A stretch of DNA of 64,000 nucleotides from Mycetohabitans rhizoxinica HKI 454. GTDB lineage: Bacteria > Pseudomonadota > Gammaproteobacteria > Burkholderiales > Burkholderiaceae. Shown piece after piece: positions 27,845 to 38,384 of this stretch (position 1 is its first letter; every line of letters begins with the position of its first letter). Position numbers and translations under genes: made by a program. Below the pieces are notes generated by a model. That model was not told the origin of the DNA. It worked only from the letters and a program-made list of their open reading frames with translations, and did no database searches. The DNA lies in NCBI RefSeq assembly GCF_000198775.1, contig NC_014722.1:1264798-1328797 (forward strand), given 5' to 3'.

Positions 27845-29182
27845 ATGTCGATCCCGAACGATACCGCGCCGGTGGCGTGGGCTAGCCAAACGGCCGGCGC
27901 CGCCACGGCCACGGACGCCATCCACCCACCACGGCTGTCCACGCAGGACGCGCTTGCGCAGTTGCTGGCCGCGGCGTTTCCATCCTGCGTGCAGCCTGAC
28001 GCGGTCGAGATAGTGCCGACGCAAGACGCGCTGAACCGCGTGTTGGCCGCCGACATTCGCTCGGCGCTCGATGTGCCGCCGGCCGACATCAGCGCGATGG
28101 ACGGCTACGCGGTGCGGGCCGCCGACGTCGTGGCCGGGCGGCCGATGCGCGTGTCACAACGCGTGCCAGCTGGCCATGCGCCCAGTGGAGCGCTCCAGGC
28201 CGGCACCGCGGCGCGCGTTTTCACCGGTGCGCGACTGCCCGCGGGCGCCGACACGGTAGTGATGCAGGAGCAGGCGCATGCACATGGCGAGACGGTCGCG
28301 TTCGACGCGCCGCCGCCAATGGGCGAGTGGATCAACCGGCGTGGTTCGGATATCCGCAAGGATGCGGTGATCCTGCCCGCCGGCACGCGGCTAACGCCGC
28401 AGGCGTTGGGCCTGGCCGCGTCGGTCGGCTGTGCGACGCTGCCGCTCGCGCGACGGCCGAGGGTCGCGATAGCCTTTACCGGCGACGAGTTGACGATGCC
28501 GGGCGAGCCGTTGCGTGAAGGCGCAATTTACAATTCGAGCCGGTTCACGCTCGGTGGACTGCTGGCCGCACTCGGCTGCGACGTGACGGATCTTGGTATT
28601 GTGCCGGACCGGCTCGATGCGACGCGCGATGTGCTGCGTGAGGCGGCGCTTGCGCATGACCTGATCCTCACCTCCGGTGGTGTATCGGTGGGCGAGGCGG
28701 ATCACGTGCGGGCCGCGGTGCAGGCTGAAGGTTCGCTGCACCTGTGGCAGATCGCGATGAAGCCGGGCAAGCCGCTTGCATTCGGCACGGTGCGCCGACC
28801 GGCAGCTGCGGGGCCATCGTGCGCCGGCGCGCCGCACGACGCGGCGTTCTTCATCGGCTTGCCTGGCAATCCGGTGTCCAGCTTCGTGACGTTCCTGTTG
28901 TTTGTGCGTCCGTTCATCCTGCGCCTAGCCGGCACGAGATGCGTCGAGCCTCGTGCGCTGCGCATGCGGGCCGATTTCACGCAAAAGAAGGCGGATCGCC
29001 GCAATGAATTCCTGCGCGCGCGGATCAACGAGGCTGGAGGCCTGGACCTGTTCCCGAATCAAAGCTCGGCGGTGCTGACATCGACAGTGTGGGGGGACGG
29101 ATTGATCGACAATCCCCCTGGGCATGCGATCCAGGCGGGTGAGACGGTGCGTTTCCTGCCATTCTCGACGTTGCTGGCGTAA
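27845..29182 (+). CDS. moeA: Molybdopterin molybdenumtransferase MoeA
   Basis: The 445-residue protein inserts molybdate into adenylylated molybdopterin. It shows DISAMDGYAVRAADV, the ARVFTGARLPAGADTVVMQE segment, the MoCF domain motif LILTSGGVSVGEADHVRAA and PGNPVSSFVTFLLFVRP. I start at ATG 27845 (MSIPNDTAPVAW); the frame extends to 27776 with a non-homologous leader. It is followed by moaD and moaE. Confidence 0.93.
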   Translation: MSIPNDTAPVAWASQTAGAATATDAIHPPRLSTQDALAQLLAAAFPSCVQPDAVEIVPTQDALNRVLAADIRSALDVPPADISAMDGYAVRAADVVAGRPMRVSQRVPAGHAPSGALQAGTAARVFTGARLPAGADTVVMQEQAHAHGETVAFDAPPPMGEWINRRGSDIRKDAVILPAGTRLTPQALGLAASVGCATLPLARRPRVAIAFTGDELTMPGEPLREGAIYNSSRFTLGGLLAALGCDVTDLGIVPDRLDATRDVLREAALAHDLILTSGGVSVGEADHVRAAVQAEGSLHLWQIAMKPGKPLAFGTVRRPAAAGPSCAGAPHDAAFFIGLPGNPVSSFVTFLLFVRPFILRLAGTRCVEPRALRMRADFTQKKADRRNEFLRARINEAGGLDLFPNQSSAVLTSTVWGDGLIDNPPGHAIQAGETVRFLPFSTLLA

Positions 29183-29246
29183 TGGCGTAGCAGCGCGACG
29201 GAGAGGGCGCGCGCAGACGAAACAGGTTTTTCAACGGTCAAGGGCA

Positions 29247-29504
29247 ATGAAGATCGAACTGAGGTTTTTTGCAAGTGTGCGCGAGGCAGTTGGCACGGGC
29301 GCGGAAACGGTTGACGTACCGGACAGCGTTAACACGGTCGGCGACGTGCGCGCCTGGCTATGCTCGCGCGGCGGCGCGTGGGCAGGCGCACTGGCGGACA
29401 CACGCCCGCTGCGCATGGCCTGCGACCATGTCATGACCAACCCGGCGACGCGACTGACCGACGGTTGTGAGGTAGCGTTTTTTCCACCCGTCACCGGCGG
29501 GTGA
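29247..29504 (+). CDS. moaD: Molybdopterin synthase sulfur carrier subunit MoaD
   Basis: The ubiquitin-fold protein of 85 residues ends in the required Gly-Gly (FFPPVTGG), which is adenylylated and thiocarboxylated. It begins MKIELRFFASVREAVGTG. The ATG 29247 follows an AAGGGC-type site. It is located between moeA and moaE, its partner subunit. Confidence 0.93.
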   Translation: MKIELRFFASVREAVGTGAETVDVPDSVNTVGDVRAWLCSRGGAWAGALADTRPLRMACDHVMTNPATRLTDGCEVAFFPPVTGG

Positions 29505-29541
29505 TGCGGCAGCGGCCGGGCGGGGTACTGCGGAGGATGAG

Positions 29542-30036
29542 ATGACAGTTAGCGTGCAGGCACGCGATTTTGACGTGACGACGGAGCTTGCCCGGCTGCG
29601 TGCGCGCAATCCACGCATCGGTGCGGTGGTTAGCTTCGTGGGTACCGTGCGCGAGTTGAGCGACGGCGAGTCAATCAGCGCGTTGGAACTCGAGCATTAT
29701 CCGGGTATGACCGAACGGGCGCTGGAGGCCATTGTTGCCGAAGCCGAGCGCCGCTGGGCGGGCATCGACGTGTGCGTGGTGCACCGGTACGGTCGGCTCG
29801 ATGCAGGCGAGCAGATTGTGCTGGTCGCAGTCGCGGCTGCACATCGCGGCGACGCGTTTGCCGCCTGCGAGTTCGTGATGGATTACCTAAAGTCTAACGC
29901 GCCTTTTTGGAAAAAGGAGCGCACTGAGCAAGGCGAGCGCTGGGTCGATGCGCGCGCCACCGACGACGCGGCGCTCGCGCGCTGGGGCATTGCGTCGCAC
30001 AACGCGGCGAAGGGTCCGCGTGCCGACGATCAGTGA
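29542..30036 (+). CDS. moaE: Molybdopterin synthase catalytic subunit MoaE
   Basis: The protein (164 residues) converts precursor Z to molybdopterin with MoaD thiocarboxylate. It shows IGAVVSFVGTVREL, LELEHYPGMTERAL, VCVVHRYGRLDAGEQIVLVAV and the active-site lysines in LKSNAPFWKKE. A strong GGAGGATGAG precedes the ATG. The stop overlaps the end of the convergent globin gene by seven bases. Confidence 0.94.
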   Translation: MTVSVQARDFDVTTELARLRARNPRIGAVVSFVGTVRELSDGESISALELEHYPGMTERALEAIVAEAERRWAGIDVCVVHRYGRLDAGEQIVLVAVAAAHRGDAFAACEFVMDYLKSNAPFWKKERTEQGERWVDARATDDAALARWGIASHNAAKGPRADDQ

Positions 30037-30503
30037 GCGGCACCACGCTCGCCGCGGCGCGGCGCGATTCGCTCGAGCAGCGCCTTCTGCTCCGGCGGCA
30101 CTTGGTATTGCCATCCGAAGCGGCTCAGCTGCAGGCTTTCCGCGATGCGCAGCGCCGGCTCCATCAGCTTGAGCGCTGCGGCGGGCTCGAACAGGTGCTC
30201 GACCGTGTCCAGGAACAGGTACAGCCAGCGGTTGAAATGCTCGGGCTCGATACCCTTTAATGGCAGGTGGGCCAATTGCACATTGCCCTTATAGCGTTTG
30301 ACGCCCAGCGCGATGCTGGCCCAAAAGTCGCACATTTTCGCCAGATGTGGATCCCATGCGTCGCTAATCGCCTGCGCGAAGATCGGTCCCAGCGTGTCGT
30401 CTGCCCGCACGCGTGCATAGAAGCGGTGGACTAGCGCATGGATGCCTGCTTCGTCCAGGATGGCAAGGCGGCTCGCCGCGGCGTCGGATTCGGGAATGAA
30501 CAT
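30030..30503 (-). CDS. Group 3 truncated hemoglobin
   Basis: The 157-residue single-domain globin of the truncated (2-on-2) group 3 type has a conserved pattern: ALVHRFYARVRADDTLGPIFAQAI, PHLAKMCDFWASIALG, then the probable proximal His in LAHLPLKGIEPEHFNRW. These proteins bind oxygen or nitric oxide and are linked to microaerobic or nitrosative stress. It is convergent with moaE and divergent from clpB. Confidence 0.88.
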   Translation of the reverse strand: MFIPESDAAASRLAILDEAGIHALVHRFYARVRADDTLGPIFAQAISDAWDPHLAKMCDFWASIALGVKRYKGNVQLAHLPLKGIEPEHFNRWLYLFLDTVEHLFEPAAALKLMEPALRIAESLQLSRFGWQYQVPPEQKALLERIAPRRGERGAAH

Positions 30504-30638
30504 GATGTCGTGTCGTCAGTAGAGAGAGCGGATTGCAGCGCAGCCTAGCCGAGCTTGACAAGCACATGGTAGCTGAGTTGAGTCAGCCTAGCGTGCCGCT
30601 CGCGCACGCGCTAGGCTTGATCACATTGACCCCGGGCG

Positions 30639-30669
30639 CTTGAAAAGCGCCATTCGGGCCTCAAGATAT
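30639..30669 (+). promoter_or_regulatory. clpB: Possible sigma-32 heat-shock promoter of clpB
   Basis: CTTGAAA (30639-30645) matches the sigma-32 -35 consensus. After 13 bases CCTCAAGATAT (30659-30669) partly matches the CCCCATNT -10 element. It lies 27 bases before the clpB ATG. The -10 match is imperfect. Confidence 0.4.
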
Positions 30670-30695
30670 GGGACAACCAAGGATTGGAGGTCTCG

Positions 30696-33291
<2,596 letters not shown>

Positions 33292-33758
33292 CAGGGCGCC
33301 AATGCGCGGGGCGCAACGGCGGCGCTGGCGCTGTTGCTCGGCGCCTGCGCCCCGCCCTAGCAGGGTTTTCAGGCTCGATGGCGCCGGCGCGCTGTGCAGC
33401 ATGCAGAAAAGTCTTGATCACTCCACGCCCAGAATGGCGACAAACCGCCCATTCTGAGCGGCTGCTCAGCGCATCGTACGTTAGTCTTCCGTTGCCCGGC
33501 AGACGCAATGATGCGGCGCCCGCCGCTGTACCGCTGGGCGGGCTGTTCGATTTATTCCCGCATTACCACGCGTTCGTTAGTCTCCTTAAACTAGTCGCCT
33601 CACGAGGATAAACTGGTCGTCTCATGAGGAGGCGGCGACGCAGCGCGCTGTCGGCCGCGCTGTTAGGCTATCTCGCGGTTAAGGTGATGATTGGCGCCTA
33701 CCGGACACTGCTACGATGGCGGGTGACCCGATGCGGCCGACGCTGGTATCATCTCGTA
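33292..33758. other. Intergenic region between clpB and the nuclease operon
   Basis: No intact gene is evident. Right after clpB the frame at 33302-33360 reads ATAALALLLGACAPP then stop, like the lipobox end of a lipoprotein signal peptide without a start codon. At 33588-33631 there is a two-copy 22-bp direct repeat, listed separately. The 3' end leads to the LexA box. Confidence 0.4.
33588..33631. repeat. Two adjacent 22-bp direct repeats
   Basis: Units 33588-33609 and 33610-33631 agree at 18 of 22 positions. Each contains a palindrome-like core (CCTCACGAGG and TCTCATGAGG). They could be operator sites or a chance duplication. Confidence 0.5.
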
Positions 33759-33774
33759 CTGTATATTTATACAG
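33759..33774 (+). promoter_or_regulatory. LexA (SOS) box
   Basis: CTGTATATTTATACAG is a near-perfect palindrome matching the proteobacterial LexA consensus CTGT-N8-ACAG with an AT-rich centre. It ends six bases before the nuclease ATG, so bound LexA would cover the promoter and start region. Confidence 0.75.
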
Positions 33775-33780
33775 GATTAG

Positions 33781-35766
33781 ATGATGGACGCGATTCCCGC
33801 CGGCGGCGTGGACCCGTTCTACTATGTCGCAAACTTTCGTCGCGCTATCGCGTGGTTGAGCGATCGATGTGATGACCTGCTTGACGAGCAAGAGCGAGCC
33901 TTCATCGACGCGGTCGAGCCGTTGCCGCACGCGTCGCGCGCACTGCTGGTCCGGATGCTAATGCGCAAAGGACCGTTGTTTCGCACGGACAAGCTGCGTT
34001 ATGCCGAGATCGGCGAGCCGCTTGCCGCATGCGGGCCATTGATTGCGCGAGGCTGGGTTGAGCTCGATCCGCCGATGTCGGTCGACGAACTGTTCACTGT
34101 GGCGACCAAGGTCCAACTCGAGCACCGCTTCGAGGCGGCGAAGACGGCGCGCGGCACGAAGGCGGCGCTGCTTGACGCGCTGCGCACCGCGTATCCCGGT
34201 GTACAACAGGCGTACTCGGCCTGGTGCCCGAACGGGCCAGCAAAGGTTGTCCGTTTCCTGCTGGGGCCCCTGTGTGATCGGCTTCGATTAATGTTTTTCG
34301 GGAACCTGTGGCAGGACTGGTCGGAGTTCGTGCTGGCTGACCTGGGTGTTTTCCGCTACGAAGCCGTGCGCTTGGACGGATCGTCCCGTGCATTCCAACG
34401 GCGCGAAGATGTCGATGCCTACTTCTCGTTGCATGCGTGTCGTCAGGCATTGGACGCGGCGCCTGACGACGCGAAGCTGGATGCATTGCTGTCGCAGGCG
34501 TGCGCATGTCCGACTGAGAATCCTTGGCTCGGTATGCGTCGCGCCAAAGTGTTGTTTCGGATCGGCCAGCACTGCGAGCGGCGGCGCGATTGGCTGCGCG
34601 CGCTGCATGCGTACGAGGTGAGCACATATCCGGAAGCCCGCTATCGGCGAGTGCGCGTGCTCGAGGCGCTCGGCCGTCGCGGTGACGCGTTGGCGCTTGC
34701 TGCGCAAGTCGTACGCACGCCAGTTAGCGAGGTCGAGGCACAGCGCGCCGCGCGTACCCTTGCGCGGCTACAGCGCGTGCCGCGCGCCGCACGACAGCAA
34801 TCGCCGCTGCCGATGCAATCAGCATGTGGCGAGCAGCCATCCGGCTCGCATCGCGTACCTTCACTACAATCTGATTTATCGGCATCGGCATCGGCATCGG
34901 CATCGGCATCGGCATCGGCATCGGCATCGGCATCGGCATCGGCATCGGCATCGGCATCGGCATCGGCATCGGCATCGGCATCGGCATCGACATCGACATC
35001 GATATCGACATCGACACAGACATCGACACAGACACAGACACAGACATCGGCAACGCCGATCTCGCGCAGCGACTGGCTCCTGCCCATGCCCGCCGTGCCG
35101 ATGCGGGTCGAGCACGTATTGCGCGCTCACCTGCATCGCCCGGAGGCGCCGGTGTTCTATGTCGAAAACGCATTGATCAACACCTTGTTTGGCCTGTTGT
35201 GCTGGCAGGTGATATTCGCGCCGATACCCGGCGCATTCTTTCATCCGTTCCAGCGCGGGCCGGCGGACCTAGACGCGCCAACGTTCGTCGCGCATCGTCA
35301 GGCGCTGTTCGATGCGTGCCTGCAACAGCTCGACGATGGTCGCTATCGACGCACGATCGAAAATAATTTTGCCGCGAAGGCCGGGATTCAATCGCCGTTC
35401 GTGGCCTGGGGCGTGTTCGACCCCGCGTTGTTGACGCTCGCGCTGGACTGCATGCCGGCCGCCCATCTGAAGCTGTGGTTCGAGCGGTTGTTGTGGGACG
35501 TCTCGCAGAACCGTTCTGGATTTCCGGATCTGGTCCGATTCGTGCCGGCCGTGCGTTCGTATGAACTGATCGAGGTGAAAGGGCCCGGCGACCGGCTGCA
35601 GGACAATCAGTTGCGCTGGCTCGCCTACGCACACGAAAAGGGGCTGCCGGTCAGCGTCGCGCACGTGCGGTGGCTCGACGACGGAGATAGGATGTCGGCG
35701 CCGCCCGCCGCGGTCGGCAATGCGATCCCGGACGGCGTCAGCGCGCCAGCGCAGTGGGCGGTGTGA
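33781..35766 (+). CDS. FAN1-like VRR-NUC structure-specific nuclease with Ser-Ala repeat
   Basis: The 661-residue protein has an N-terminal helical/SAP-like region, a TPR-like helical stretch (about 230-330, [41 protein letters not shown]), a low-complexity insert (residues 367-424) and a C-terminal VRR-NUC domain with PD-(D/E)xK catalytic residues in GFPDLVRF and [20 protein letters not shown]1 cuts flaps and interstrand cross-links. ATG 33781 is followed by a second ATG at 33784, better spaced from AGGA. The gene sits just behind a LexA box and overlaps the helicase (TGATG). Confidence 0.85.
   Translation: MMDAIPAGGVDPFYYVANFRRAIAWLSDRCDDLLDEQERAFIDAVEPLPHASRALLVRMLMRKGPLFRTDKLRYAEIGEPLAACGPLIARGWVELDPPMSVDELFTVATKVQLEHRFEAAKTARGTKAALLDALRTAYPGVQQAYSAWCPNGPAKVVRFLLGPLCDRLRLMFFGNLWQDWSEFVLADLGVFRYEAVRLDGSSRAFQRREDVDAYFSLHACRQALDAAPDDAKLDALLSQACACPTENPWLGMRRAKVLFRIGQHCERRRDWLRALHAYEVSTYPEARYRRVRVLEALGRRGDALALAAQVVRTPVSEVEAQRAARTLARLQRVPRAARQQSPLPMQSACGEQPSGSHRVPSLQSDLSASASASASASASASASASASASASASASASASASASTSTSISTSTQTSTQTQTQTSATPISRSDWLLPMPAVPMRVEHVLRAHLHRPEAPVFYVENALINTLFGLLCWQVIFAPIPGAFFHPFQRGPADLDAPTFVAHRQALFDACLQQLDDGRYRRTIENNFAAKAGIQSPFVAWGVFDPALLTLALDCMPAAHLKLWFERLLWDVSQNRSGFPDLVRFVPAVRSYELIEVKGPGDRLQDNQLRWLAYAHEKGLPVSVAHVRWLDDGDRMSAPPAAVGNAIPDGVSAPAQWAV
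34879..35052 (+). repeat. In-frame hexanucleotide microsatellite (TCGGCA)n
   Basis: Eighteen perfect TCGGCA units (34879-34986) continue as eleven variant units (TCGACA, TCGATA, CAGACA, TCGGCA). They encode poly(Ser-Ala) running into Ser-Thr and Gln-Thr, residues 367-424 of the nuclease. Because the unit is six bases, copy changes keep the frame and only alter linker length. Confidence 0.95.
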
Positions 35767-38246
35767 TGCGCTATGTGATTGCCGTGCGCGCATTGTGCGA
35801 ATTCACGGCGAAGCAAGGCGACCTGGATCTGCGGTTCACGCCGTCTCCCAGCGCCGAGGAGGGTAGGACCGGCCATCGCGTCGTTGCGAGCCGCCGCCAT
35901 GCGGACTACCAAACGGAAATCAGTGTCACGGGCGAGTACCGGGAACTGACGGTGCGCGGTCGCGCGGACGGCTACGATCCGCAACGGGGTCGGCTCGAGG
36001 AAATCAAGACGTATCGCGGCGAACTGGATGCGATGCCGGACAATCACCGCGCGCTGCATTGGGCACAGTTGCGGGTGTACGGCTGGCTGTTCTGTCAGCA
36101 GGCGCGCGTGCCGTCGATCGAACTCGCACTGGTGTACTACGACATCACGACTGGGCACGAAACAGTGCTGACCGAGACGGCAAGTGCCGCTGCGCTGCAA
36201 GCGGCGTTCGAACAGCAATGTGCACGCTTTATCGACTGGGCGGCTCGGGAACGAGCACACCGCGCCGCGCGCGATGCGATGCTGCACGGTTTGCAGTTGC
36301 CGTTTCCTGCGTTTCGTGCGGGTCAGCGCGAGCTTGCCGAGGCGGTCTACCGCGCGGCACTCGGCGCCCGTGTGCTGCTCGCGCAAGCACCGACGGGCAT
36401 CGGCAAGACGCTCGGTACGCTGTTTCCACTGCTCAAGGCCTGTCCGCGCGCATCGATCGACAAAGTGTTTTTCTTGAGCGCGAAGAGTCCGGGTCGGCAA
36501 CTGGCATTGGATTCACTGCAGTTTTTGACGCGTGGCACCGTGGGACCGCGACGGTCAGCAGAACCAACAGAACCAACAGAACCAACAGAACCAACAGAAC
36601 CAACAGAACCAACAGAATCAACAGAACCAACAGAATCAGCAGAATCAGCAGAATCAGCAGAATCAGCAGAATCAGCGCGGGCCGGATCCAGGGTGGTCGG
36701 ACGCACAGGCATCGGCGCGCGCGCGCCAAGGTCTGCCCCCGCGCTGCCGCTGCGCGTGGTTGAACTAGTCGCGCGCGACAAGGCGTGCGAGTATCCGGGG
36801 AATGCGTGTAACGGGCAGTCATGCACGCTCGCGCAAGGCTTCTATGATCGGTTGCCGGCTGCCCGTGAGGCGGCGTTGGCAAGATACTGGCTCGATCGCA
36901 GCGTGCTGCGCGAAGTGGGCTTGACCCATCATGTGTGTCCGTACTACTTGGGCCAGGAATTGGTGCGCTGGGCTGATGTGATCGTCGGCGATTACAACTA
37001 CTATTTTGACACCGGCGCCCCCCTGTTTGCGTTGACCGTGCAAAATCAGTGGCGGATCGCCGTGCTGGTGGACGAGGCGCATAATTTGCCCGAACGGGCG
37101 CGGGCGATGTACTCGGCCACGCTCGAACAGGGGGAACTGGCCCAACTTGCTCGTGGCGCGCGCGGCACGCTGGGTACCGCACTGCGTCGCTTGCAGCGAT
37201 GCTGGAACACGCTGAATCGCGCGCAAGCCGAACCGTATCGTGCCTCTGACGTGTTGCCCGATGCATGGCTATGCGCGCTGCAGCGCGCCGTTGGTGCGAT
37301 CGGCGAGCATCTGGCCGAGCCGCAACTTGTACCGGACGTGCGCCTGGAGCGCTTTTATCTCGATGCGATCCACTTCCTGCGCATCGCTGAGCGTTTCGAC
37401 GAGCACTGGATGTTCGACGTCACACTGGCCACGCTGGAGGGGGCCGCGGCGCGTGCCACGCGGCGCTCGACGTTGTGCATCCACAATATCGTGCCGGCGG
37501 CGGCATTGCGCGCGCGTGTGGCGGCAGCCCATTCGATGACGCTTTTTTCCGCGACACTGTGGCCTGCGCGCTTCTATCGCGACCTGCTCGGACTACCGGA
37601 CGATACTGTCAATGTCGACGTCGACAGTCCGTTCAGTGCGGAGCAACTCGCCGTGTACGTGACGCCGTCGATCTCGACCCGCTATCGGGACCGCCAGGCG
37701 TCGCTTGGCGCGCTGGTTGAGCAGATTGCCTCGCAGTATGCGGCGCGGCCCGGCAACTATCTGTGCTTTTTTAGCAGCTTTGCATATCTGGAACAGGCGG
37801 CTGCGCTGTTCAACACTACGCATCCGTCGATTCCGGTGTGGCAGCAGGCCCGGGCGATGGACGAGCCGGCACAGCGTGCCTTCATCGCCCGCTTCGAGCC
37901 GCACGGCCGCGGCATCGGTTTCGCCGTGCTCGGCGGTGCATTTGCCGAGGGCATCGACCTGCCCGGCACACGGCTGGTTGGCACGTTTATCGCCACGCTC
38001 GGGATGCCGCAAATCAATGCGGTGAACGAACAGTTGCGCGAGCGGATGCAGCGGCTGTTTAGTGCCGGATTCGACTATACGTACTTGTTCCCAGGGGTGC
38101 AGAAAGTAGTGCAGGCCGCAGGCCGCGTGATCCGCAGCGAGACTGACCGTGGTGTCGTGCATCTGCTGGATGACCGCTTTATGCGGCGCGACGTGCGCGC
38201 GTTGCTGCCACGCTGGTGGAAGATCCAGCCGGAGAGTCACCGCTAG
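35766..38246 (+). CDS. DinG/XPD-like iron-sulfur DNA helicase with N-terminal PD-(D/E)xK domain
   Basis: At 826 residues it carries an N-terminal RecB/Cas4-like nuclease segment (RGRADGYD, LEEIKTYRG, then HWAQLRVYGW) and a superfamily 2 helicase: Walker A LAQAPTGIGKTLG, Fe-S cysteines in CEYPGNACNGQSC and CPYYLGQE, DEAH box VLVDEAHNLPERAR, late motifs LGGAFAEGIDLPG and QAAGRVIRSETDRG. Residues 266-304 are a repeat of Glu-Pro-Thr/Glu-Ser-Ala inserted after motif Ia. ATG 35766 shares a base with the nuclease stop (TGATG), so the two are coupled. The pair likely processes damaged DNA under SOS control. Confidence 0.87.
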   Translation: MRYVIAVRALCEFTAKQGDLDLRFTPSPSAEEGRTGHRVVASRRHADYQTEISVTGEYRELTVRGRADGYDPQRGRLEEIKTYRGELDAMPDNHRALHWAQLRVYGWLFCQQARVPSIELALVYYDITTGHETVLTETASAAALQAAFEQQCARFIDWAARERAHRAARDAMLHGLQLPFPAFRAGQRELAEAVYRAALGARVLLAQAPTGIGKTLGTLFPLLKACPRASIDKVFFLSAKSPGRQLALDSLQFLTRGTVGPRRSAEPTEPTEPTEPTEPTEPTESTEPTESAESAESAESAESARAGSRVVGRTGIGARAPRSAPALPLRVVELVARDKACEYPGNACNGQSCTLAQGFYDRLPAAREAALARYWLDRSVLREVGLTHHVCPYYLGQELVRWADVIVGDYNYYFDTGAPLFALTVQNQWRIAVLVDEAHNLPERARAMYSATLEQGELAQLARGARGTLGTALRRLQRCWNTLNRAQAEPYRASDVLPDAWLCALQRAVGAIGEHLAEPQLVPDVRLERFYLDAIHFLRIAERFDEHWMFDVTLATLEGAAARATRRSTLCIHNIVPAAALRARVAAAHSMTLFSATLWPARFYRDLLGLPDDTVNVDVDSPFSAEQLAVYVTPSISTRYRDRQASLGALVEQIASQYAARPGNYLCFFSSFAYLEQAAALFNTTHPSIPVWQQARAMDEPAQRAFIARFEPHGRGIGFAVLGGAFAEGIDLPGTRLVGTFIATLGMPQINAVNEQLRERMQRLFSAGFDYTYLFPGVQKVVQAAGRVIRSETDRGVVHLLDDRFMRRDVRALLPRWWKIQPESHR
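36561..36677 (+). repeat. In-frame 9-bp microsatellite (GAACCAACA)n in helicase
   Basis: Thirteen 9-bp units: eight of the EPT/EST type followed by five GAATCAGCA (ESA) units, residues 266-304. Copy changes keep the frame. The location is between the Walker A region and the Fe-S domain, where conserved helicases have a short linker. Confidence 0.93.
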
Positions 38247-38342
38247 GCGGCGGGCAGCGGGCCGACCACTCGCGGCGTAACGGGTCAACTACCGGTAGGG
38301 CCACGGGCCTATGCACCGACCCGACCACCGATCCGACCACCA

Positions 38343-38370
38343 ACCGGGTGTTCCGGCTGGAACACCCGGT
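38343..38370. terminator. Perfect 12-bp hairpin between convergent helicase and zwf
   Basis: ACCGGGTGTTCC, loop GGCT, GGAACACCCGGT form a perfect inverted repeat in the gap between two convergent genes. No T-run follows on either strand, so it may act as a bidirectional transcription barrier or mRNA end rather than a classic intrinsic terminator. CCGACCAC direct repeats lie just before it. Confidence 0.5.
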
Positions 38371-38384
38371 CGCCGCCCGCTGCG

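Noticed and set aside
33293..33360. Lipobox-like ALALLLGACAPP right after clpB
   Set aside because: No start codon in frame and an immediate stop; at most a trace of a lost lipoprotein gene, too short to call.
33624..33872. 82-residue plus-strand frame MRRRRRSALSAALLGYLAV
   Set aside because: It has a weak hydrophobic segment but overlaps the LexA box and the start of the nuclease gene, and ends in shadow sequence.
34879..35052. Possible CRISPR array
   Set aside because: Contiguous short units without spacers; a simple microsatellite.
34682..35176. Frames encoding poly(His-Arg), poly(Met-Pro), poly(Asp-Ala) and poly(Cys-Arg) across the hexanucleotide array
   Set aside because: They are other-frame readings of the same TCGGCA repeat; only the nuclease frame continues into conserved domains on both sides.
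36532..36768. Asn-Gln-Gln repeat frame
   Set aside because: Out-of-frame reading of the helicase 9-bp array; the flanks have no protein character.
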